A stretch of DNA of 17,952 nt from assembly GCA_964547015.1 (NCBI GenBank), contig CAZJKT010000018.1, forward strand, positions 1-17,952, read 5' to 3'. The position numbers and the translations under genes are program-made. The number at the start of each line of letters is the position of its first letter. Position 1 is the stretch's first letter. The stretch comes from JAFGCN01 sp964547015. GTDB taxonomy: Archaea > Aenigmatarchaeota > Aenigmatarchaeia > QMZS01. Of this stretch, positions 14,057 through 17,952 are shown in pieces. Below the pieces are notes generated by a model. It was not told where the DNA came from. It saw nothing but the letters and a program-made list of their open reading frames with translations, and searched no databases.

Positions 14057-14698
14057 ATGATGAAACCAACTACATTTACTCCGGTAGACCCCACAGGAAG
14101 GAAAACCTCTGAAGATACAGTAACTGCGGATGATCTTGAAGCGGCAAAAAAATTATTTGGAGGCGATACCGCAGGATTTGTAAACAGTTTGTTGAAGGAT
14201 AGATTTGGTGATGCAGATGCAGATCCTCTTTCTGAATTTGGGGGTAGTGTTTCTCCCTTTGATTATATAAGGCCCTTTTGGGCAGCTCTGGCTTATTTTG
14301 GAGTAAGATTTAACGAGTCTTTTGAGGATTTGAAAACATATGCAGCCATACTCCAGACGGCTGATACTAAAGAGCTTTACCGAAGAGTCACACGCCTGTC
14401 CGAAGAGAGTATAATTTCCGGTCTTTTGGGTGGTGGCGAGGAGAATCTTCAGGCTGATTTAGAGAAGCTCAAATCCGAACATGAGACTATGAAGAAAAAC
14501 TACTCAACTATTGTATACCAAATACCTTACCTTATGCAATATTTGCCAGAAAGTGAGAGAAAAGAGCTTTGGCAGTACCTTCCCAACGATATTAAGGAAA
14601 TCTATGCCTCCAATCTTTTTAGAGGCTACAATAGCAAAAATCAAAAAAGGGGGAGTTTTCCTCAAAAAAACAATACTTATCAGACTAAATTAAACTAA
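14057..14698 (+). CDS. Hypothetical protein, unrecognised
   Basis: A 213-residue soluble protein that I do not recognise. The first ~65 residues are polar and acidic (GGDTAGFVNSLLKDRFGDADADPL). A more hydrophobic segment (PFDYIRPFWAALAYFGVRF) follows, then helical text with a short coiled coil (LQADLEKLKSEHETMKKNY), and finally a polar, Asn/Gln/Lys-rich tail. There is no signal peptide, membrane span or catalytic motif. The start at 14057 is chosen because AGGTGAT sits four bases upstream; a GTG at 14048 and an ATG at 14060 are in frame. Base composition is AT-richer than mcm. It converges on the membrane/coiled-coil gene with only 13 bp between stops, and the pair may be an accessory insertion. 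Confidence 0.65.
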   Translation: MMKPTTFTPVDPTGRKTSEDTVTADDLEAAKKLFGGDTAGFVNSLLKDRFGDADADPLSEFGGSVSPFDYIRPFWAALAYFGVRFNESFEDLKTYAAILQTADTKELYRRVTRLSEESIISGLLGGGEENLQADLEKLKSEHETMKKNYSTIVYQIPYLMQYLPESERKELWQYLPNDIKEIYASNLFRGYNSKNQKRGSFPQKNNTYQTKLN

Positions 14699-14711
14699 CT
14701 GTATTTGGGTG

Positions 14712-15689
14712 CTACTTTTCAAGTTTTGATCCCAAACGTCTCCTTAGCTCATATAAGGTATTGCTGATGGATAGCGCATCTTGATATATCTCGCCCAACA
14801 TTTCCATATACTCTGACTCCGAAAGTCTATTTTTCTTTCCCCTGAGTTCATCTAACCCTTTTTTTAATTTTTTAAGTTCGCTAAGATTTTGATCCAAAAC
14901 CCTATCTTCAGTAAGTCTCAATTGTCGGCTAATATGCCTTGAGGCTTCTCTGCTTGATAGGTAGCGTTTAAGTTCATGGATTTCCTCATCAAGTAATTCC
15001 AGTTGACTTTTAACACTGCCAGCATCAAAGTATTCGGGCTGTTCTTGCACACGATCCCGAATTCTCATAAATATTCGGTCAATATACTCGAGCTTTCTAT
15101 CCATATCTTCAGCTACTTTATCACTCCAGCCCAAAGATCCCCTAAAACTAGCCTTATCAAGCTGCTCTTTGATAATATCGTACTCTACCCGGGCTTCGTG
15201 TATAAAGGTCTTCACCGCATCCTTATTCCTTCTTGGAATGTCTACCTCTTTAACCCACTTTTCCAGGTAGTCTAGTTCCTTTTTTTTCATTTCAAGCCTT
15301 CCTTTCATAATACCCATATCATACTTCCTTTCGCCTAATTTTGCACTCATCCCTACACCCTTATGCAACCACTCGTGTTTGATTACACGAGTAAATATAA
15401 AATAGAAAAGACCGCCTATAAGCATAAGTTTAAACCACTGAGAAATGAATGCCGCGAATAATCCATAAAAGCCGTAGTAAACCATAGATATGAAAACAAC
15501 AATACCTATGAGCGAGTTGGATTTTAGTGCAGTGTGCCCTCTCGTGAGGCTTGTTGACATAATATGCACGAATGCAATTAGGAATACCGAAGGGATTAAA
15601 ATATACTCAATTAAAAGTTTATCAAGCGCCATCGTAGTGCAGGCAGGCCCTAGAGATAGGATGCCGCAAATCATAGCCTGAAGGGACAT
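14712..15689 (-). CDS. Membrane protein with long cytoplasmic coiled coil, unrecognised
   Basis: A 325-residue protein of unknown family. Hydrophobic segments lie at about residues 5-20, 26-46, 58-80 and 84-102, followed by roughly 210 charged, helix-rich residues with heptad-like stretches (for example RLEMKKKELDYLEKWVKEV, LLDEEIHELKRYL and LSELKKLKKGLDELRGKK). That layout, a membrane anchor plus a long coiled coil, suits a scaffold, tether or sensor. The frame stays open to an ATG at 15800, but that extension would lie inside the tRNA-Tyr gene, so the ATG at 15689 is used; an AT-rich TATA-like element (15704-15717) precedes it by about 21 nt. No enzymatic motif is seen. It converges on the hypothetical gene at 14057. 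Confidence 0.7.
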   Translation of the reverse strand: MSLQAMICGILSLGPACTTMALDKLLIEYILIPSVFLIAFVHIMSTSLTRGHTALKSNSLIGIVVFISMVYYGFYGLFAAFISQWFKLMLIGGLFYFIFTRVIKHEWLHKGVGMSAKLGERKYDMGIMKGRLEMKKKELDYLEKWVKEVDIPRRNKDAVKTFIHEARVEYDIIKEQLDKASFRGSLGWSDKVAEDMDRKLEYIDRIFMRIRDRVQEQPEYFDAGSVKSQLELLDEEIHELKRYLSSREASRHISRQLRLTEDRVLDQNLSELKKLKKGLDELRGKKNRLSESEYMEMLGEIYQDALSISNTLYELRRRLGSKLEK

Positions 15690-15761
15690 AATTATACAAT
15701 ACACCTTATAATAATAGGGCTGTGTTGAAAATAGCAATAAATCCCGCGGGTGAGAGTTGAA

Positions 15762-15799
15762 TTTGCGGCGTTGTTCGAACGCAGTTAAGAACACACGCA
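15762..15799 (-). other. T-arm intron (intron 2) of tRNA-Tyr
   Basis: A 38-nt intron exactly between T-stem base 53 and T-loop base 54. Central helix TGTG (exon, 15805-15802) pairs with CGCA (intron 3' end) with one G-U. Bulges are AG^T and AA^T, and the inner helix is GCGT/ACGC. The outer helix is poor, so the motif is the half form lacking the exon-side helix. An internal hairpin GCGTT/AACGC is an alternative fold. Confidence 0.75.
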
Positions 15800-15815
15800 C
15801 TCACAACCTTCCGGT

Positions 15816-15859
15816 GTCTGAAAAACGCTGGCGTCTGAACTTGACAAATCAGCCAAGCA
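15816..15859 (-). other. Anticodon-loop intron (intron 1) of tRNA-Tyr
   Basis: A 44-nt intron at canonical position 37/38. The outer helix is TCCGG/CCGGA and the central helix is CTGT against TCAG (three pairs and one T-T mismatch), with bulges AG^T and AC^A. An internal hairpin CTTGGC/GTCAAG has one G-U. The heptamer TTCAGAC occurs twice in its 3' half. Confidence 0.82.
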
Positions 15860-15920
15860 CTACAGCCGGACGCTCTACCGTTGAGCCACCGCGGGATAAA
15901 ATTATTTGGTTTTAAGCTTT

Positions 15921-16358
15921 TTAATCCGAATTCTCTTTCTCAAGAGCCGAGCGGATCTTCAGAGTTTCAGCCTCCATTATACCTTCCGGGGCCTCCTCCC
16001 TAAAAGGGGTATTCTCATACTTTTCAAAAAGGTGCCTTATCGCGCCTTTACTGGGCAGGACATGGAAATGTATGTGCCCCTCGCTTCTCCATTTAGCCGG
16101 ATTTTGGATGACGATAGCATCTTTTCCGTACAATTTCGGCAGGGCTTTTTGGAGGGCGGATATGAGCCCAAATACAGCCTTTGCTTCCTGCCCGGTTAAT
16201 TCGGAAACATCGGCAATATGCCTTATTGGCATTACAAGGCAGTGCCCACCTTTTATTGGCCACCTTGCGACAACCGAAAAAGCATGGCGGTTTTTCGAGA
16301 TAATCCTGTTTTTTCTGCCAAATTCCGCGCAAAGCGCGCATTTTCCCATTTCGCCCAT
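15921..16358 (-). CDS. HIT-family nucleotide hydrolase/transferase
   Basis: A 145-residue histidine-triad protein. The active-site motif GHIHFHVLP places His95, His97 and His99 as expected for HphiHphiHphi, with the last two near the nucleotide alpha-phosphate. An N-terminal CALC (Cys7, Cys10) is a common zinc or structural pair in this family, and CLVMPIRHIADVSEL (40-54) is the usual strand-helix region. HIT enzymes hydrolyse adenylated or dinucleotide compounds (Hint or Fhit type); the exact substrate cannot be told. The C-terminal 40 residues are lineage-specific and charged. The start at 16358 is divergent from eif2b, with only 28 bp between the two start codons, so their promoters must overlap. 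An in-frame ATG three codons later is possible. Confidence 0.88.
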   Translation of the reverse strand: MGEMGKCALCAEFGRKNRIISKNRHAFSVVARWPIKGGHCLVMPIRHIADVSELTGQEAKAVFGLISALQKALPKLYGKDAIVIQNPAKWRSEGHIHFHVLPSKGAIRHLFEKYENTPFREEAPEGIMEAETLKIRSALEKENSD

Positions 16359-16386
16359 AACCCACTAATTAAAATTAACCTAAATT

Positions 16387-16779
16387 ATGGAATACAAAGA
16401 GATGCTTGAGCAGGTATACTCGGTTGTAAAGAAAGGCGAGGTTGAGGAGAGAATCCAGATTATCCAGCCTTCAATAAGCACACTTGGAAACAAGACTATA
16501 CTTTCAAACTTCGACAAATTCTGCGCTTCTATTAGGCGAGACCCCCTTCAGGCCGCTAAATTTCTTTACAAGGAGCTTGCGGCATCAGGCTCATATGACC
16601 GGGGAAGGCTCATTCTTGCGACAAAATCCCCTCTTGTCCGGGATAAAATCGAAAAATACATGAAAAACTATGTTTATTGCAGCGAGTGCAAAAGGCCCGA
16701 CACCATAATTGAAAAGGAAGGCCGGTTTTTTGTGATAAAGTGCGAGGCTTGCGGGGCTAAAAGGACAATTAGCCTTTAG
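16387..16779 (+). CDS. eif2b: Translation initiation factor aIF2 subunit beta
   Basis: A 130-residue beta subunit of the heterotrimeric factor that delivers Met-tRNAi to the small ribosomal subunit. Sequence order matches the family: an N-terminal helix that contacts the gamma subunit (MEYKEMLEQVYSVV), a central alpha/beta domain (TILSNFDKFCASIRRDP, then FLYKELAASG), and a C-terminal zinc ribbon with Cys98, Cys101, Cys119 and Cys122. The length is typical for archaea. The ATG is 28 bp from the divergent HIT gene. The metallo-beta-lactamase-fold gene starts 31 nt downstream on the same strand and may be cotranscribed. The identification is secure. Confidence 0.94.
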   Translation: MEYKEMLEQVYSVVKKGEVEERIQIIQPSISTLGNKTILSNFDKFCASIRRDPLQAAKFLYKELAASGSYDRGRLILATKSPLVRDKIEKYMKNYVYCSECKRPDTIIEKEGRFFVIKCEACGAKRTISL

Positions 16780-16810
16780 GAATGATATTGCTAAATAGCA
16801 GATATAGCTT

Positions 16811-17608
16811 ATGAAACTCACTTTTCTTGGGACAGGCGGAGGCAGGCATGTTGTAATCAGCCAGCTTAGGGCAACAGGGGGCTTTCTGGTCGAAGAGAAG
16901 GATTTATTTCTCCATGTTGACCCCGGCCCGGGAGCTTTGGCAAGGGCCCGCCAGTTTAAAAAGGACTTAAGGAAGGTAAATGCCATTTTTGTGTCCCATG
17001 CCCACCCCGACCACTACACCGAGCTTGAAATGGTGATTGAAGCCATGACTCTTGGGGCTAAGGAAAAAAGGGGTGTTTTGATGGCAAATGAATATATTTT
17101 CAGGGGTGAGGGAAAATTCAGAAGGGTTGTTTCAGATTACCATAAAGAGATTATAGGCAATTATTTTGAGCTTGAGCCGCAAAAAAAGGCTGAATTTGAT
17201 GGAACAATACTTACGGCAACCCGATGCAGCCATGCTGAGGATAAATGCATTGGGTTTGTTTTGGAGAAGGGGGCTGTCCGCTTGGGATATACTGCTGACG
17301 GGGCATATTTTGAAGGTCAGGAAAGCCAATTTCAGAACTGCGATTGCCTCATCCTAAACTGCCTTAGACCAAGAAATGCGCCCCATTACGGCCATATGAA
17401 TGCGGATGATGCCAGAATCCTTATAGAGAGGTCCGCCCCAAAGCTTGCAATTCTCCAGCATTTGGGCATGAAAATGCTTTTTGGCGCGGCTGAAAGGGAG
17501 GCGGCATGGATTGCAAAAGAAACCGGCGTAAGGACAATTGCCGCAAAAGACGGCCAGAGTGTGGATATTGGTGGAGAGAATTTTTTGGGGCAGAGAACTT
17601 TGAGATAA
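16811..17608 (+). CDS. Metallo-beta-lactamase-fold hydrolase
   Basis: A 265-residue MBL-superfamily enzyme. The start MKLTFLGTGGG is the typical first strand, and the metal motif SHAHPDHYTE supplies His63, His65, Asp67 and His68. Further candidate ligands are in CSHAEDKCIGF, YTADGAYF (Asp) and LQHLGMK (His). The layout resembles RNase Z-like and other small archaeal MBL hydrolases with a phosphodiesterase or related role, but no RNase Z exosite is evident, so the substrate is left open. The gene follows eif2b by 31 nt with no convincing separate TATA box at the right distance, so cotranscription is likely. It converges on the PRC-barrel gene, with 45 bp between stops. Confidence 0.88.
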   Translation: MKLTFLGTGGGRHVVISQLRATGGFLVEEKDLFLHVDPGPGALARARQFKKDLRKVNAIFVSHAHPDHYTELEMVIEAMTLGAKEKRGVLMANEYIFRGEGKFRRVVSDYHKEIIGNYFELEPQKKAEFDGTILTATRCSHAEDKCIGFVLEKGAVRLGYTADGAYFEGQESQFQNCDCLILNCLRPRNAPHYGHMNADDARILIERSAPKLAILQHLGMKMLFGAAEREAAWIAKETGVRTIAAKDGQSVDIGGENFLGQRTLR

Positions 17609-17653
17609 TTTCCGCTCTGGAGAGATATATCTAAAATTTATCAAAAGGTAAAT

Positions 17654-17899
17654 TTACAAGATTTCCTTCTCAGAGACGATTACGAAGTCGCCGACGCTTT
17701 TGACTGTTGAGAACGGGATTATGAAGCAACCCCTGTCATCTGTCTCAAGGCTCATCTGCTCAACCACTTTTGTTGGGGCCTCGATTTTGATGTTTAGGAG
17801 CTCTCCGCTTTCAATTATGAAGTTTATGTCGCCGATAAGCCCGAATTTTCGGCCTGTCTCCTCAGAAACGATTATTTTTCCGATAATGTCTTTACACAT
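17654..17899 (-). CDS. Small PRC-barrel domain protein
   Basis: An 81-residue protein made almost entirely of one PRC-barrel: DIIGKIIVSEETGRKFGLIGDI, then a middle strand region around ESGELLNIKIE, and IPFSTVKSVGDFVIV near the end. PRC-barrels occur in photosynthetic reaction-centre H subunits and in the ribosome-maturation protein RimM; the stand-alone archaeal versions have no firm function and are suspected RNA-metabolism proteins. Two in-frame ATGs exist, at 17908 and 17899. The second is chosen because the TATA box at 17921-17930 is about 27 nt from it, and MCKDIIGK aligns with the usual domain start. No catalytic motif is expected. Confidence 0.82.
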   Translation of the reverse strand: MCKDIIGKIIVSEETGRKFGLIGDINFIIESGELLNIKIEAPTKVVEQMSLETDDRGCFIIPFSTVKSVGDFVIVSEKEIL

Positions 17900-17920
17900 T
17901 GCGTCCATAATTATCCAACA

Positions 17921-17930
17921 GATATATAAA
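17921..17930 (-). promoter_or_regulatory. TATA box for the PRC-barrel gene
   Basis: Reverse-strand TTTATATATC. Distance to the ATG at 17899 is about 27 nt, and only about 18 nt to the ATG at 17908, which decides the start in favour of 17899 if transcription is leaderless. Confidence 0.55.
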
Positions 17931-17952
17931 TAAGCTGAATAAGCCCGGGACC

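Larger units (their letters stand above)
15742..15895 (-). tRNA. tRNA-Tyr (anticodon GTA), three exons, two introns
   Basis: On the reverse strand, exon 1 is 15895-15860, exon 2 is 15815-15800 and exon 3 is 15761-15742, giving a 72-nt mature tRNA. Acceptor CCCGCGG pairs perfectly with CCGCGGG; the C1-G72 pair is the known archaeal/eukaryotic tyrosine identity element, and the discriminator is A. The D arm is GCTC/GAGC with loop AACGGTA. The anticodon stem is TCCGG/CCGGA with loop CTGTAGA, the variable loop is AGGTT, and the T stem is GTGAG/CTCAC with loop TTCAACT. The cloverleaf needs removal of a 44-nt intron at 37/38 and a 38-nt intron at the T-stem/T-loop junction (53/54). CCA is not encoded. 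The gene lies between the HIT gene and the membrane/coiled-coil gene, all on the same strand. Confidence 0.88.

Noticed and set aside
15762..15799. TTCGAAC inside tRNA-Tyr intron 2 as an alternative T loop, implying a permuted tRNA
   Set aside because: The flanking GCG/CGC pairing is offset, and no five-base stem closes a seven-base loop. The TTCAACT loop with GTGAG/CTCAC is perfect.
15690..15800. 37-codon N-terminal extension of the membrane/coiled-coil gene
   Set aside because: The extension overlaps exon 3 and intron 2 of tRNA-Tyr, and a TATA-like element precedes the internal ATG at 15689.
1..17952. CRISPR array, rRNA or riboswitch
   Set aside because: No regularly spaced direct repeats, no rRNA-like sequence, and no known riboswitch core was recognised anywhere in the window.

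Overview
The window looks like chromosomal DNA from an archaeon. Supporting genes are MCM helicase, translation factor aIF2-beta, GatD (archaeal tRNA-dependent amidotransferase), the ribosome-rescue factor Pelota and an archaeal FtsZ, together with intron-bearing tRNA genes and TATA boxes about 20-27 nt upstream of many start codons (leaderless transcription). A small, cysteine-rich secreted protein with a short KG/IELPVN-type leader, compact proteins and T-arm tRNA introns would fit a DPANN lineage. That placement is inference and cannot be proved from 18 kb.

Layout. 1-1915: a small HELMH metallopeptidase converges on a large membrane-anchored protein with PepSY-like motifs. 1973-3947: an AT-rich two-gene restriction-modification operon (endonuclease and DNA methyltransferase). 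3948-4296: a 349-nt divergent intergenic region with four consecutive perfect or near-perfect inverted repeats, ending at the ftsZ promoter. 4297-7312: ftsZ, pelA (reverse) and an inositol-monophosphatase-like gene. 7402-7705: a reverse-strand tRNA-Arg(CCT) broken by two introns. 7753-9042: gatD. 9068-9733: a cysteine-rich exported protein. 9800-11323: an ATPase/nuclease-like gene bracketed by a perfect 40-bp direct repeat. 11323-11721: a Lys/Ala-rich histone-H1-like protein. 11904-13886: mcm. 14057-15689: two convergent unrecognised genes, one soluble and one membrane/coiled-coil. 15742-15895: tRNA-Tyr(GTA), also with two introns. 15921-17899: a HIT hydrolase, eif2b, a metallo-beta-lactamase-fold hydrolase and a small PRC-barrel protein.

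How the genes relate. Most are single-gene or two-gene transcription units for information processing: replication (mcm), translation and its quality control (eif2b, pelA, gatD, two tRNAs), division (ftsZ) and chromatin packing (H1-like). Accessory insertions are interspersed: the R-M operon, the repeat-flanked ATPase cassette and the orphan pair.

The most striking result is in the RNA genes. Both tRNAs carry a canonical anticodon-loop intron at 37/38 plus a second intron in the T arm, and each removes cleanly to leave a standard cloverleaf. In tRNA-Arg the two introns resemble each other in sequence and hairpin order, suggesting that one arose by copying the other. The second point of interest is the 40-bp direct repeat around the ATPase gene, and the third is the structured region upstream of ftsZ.
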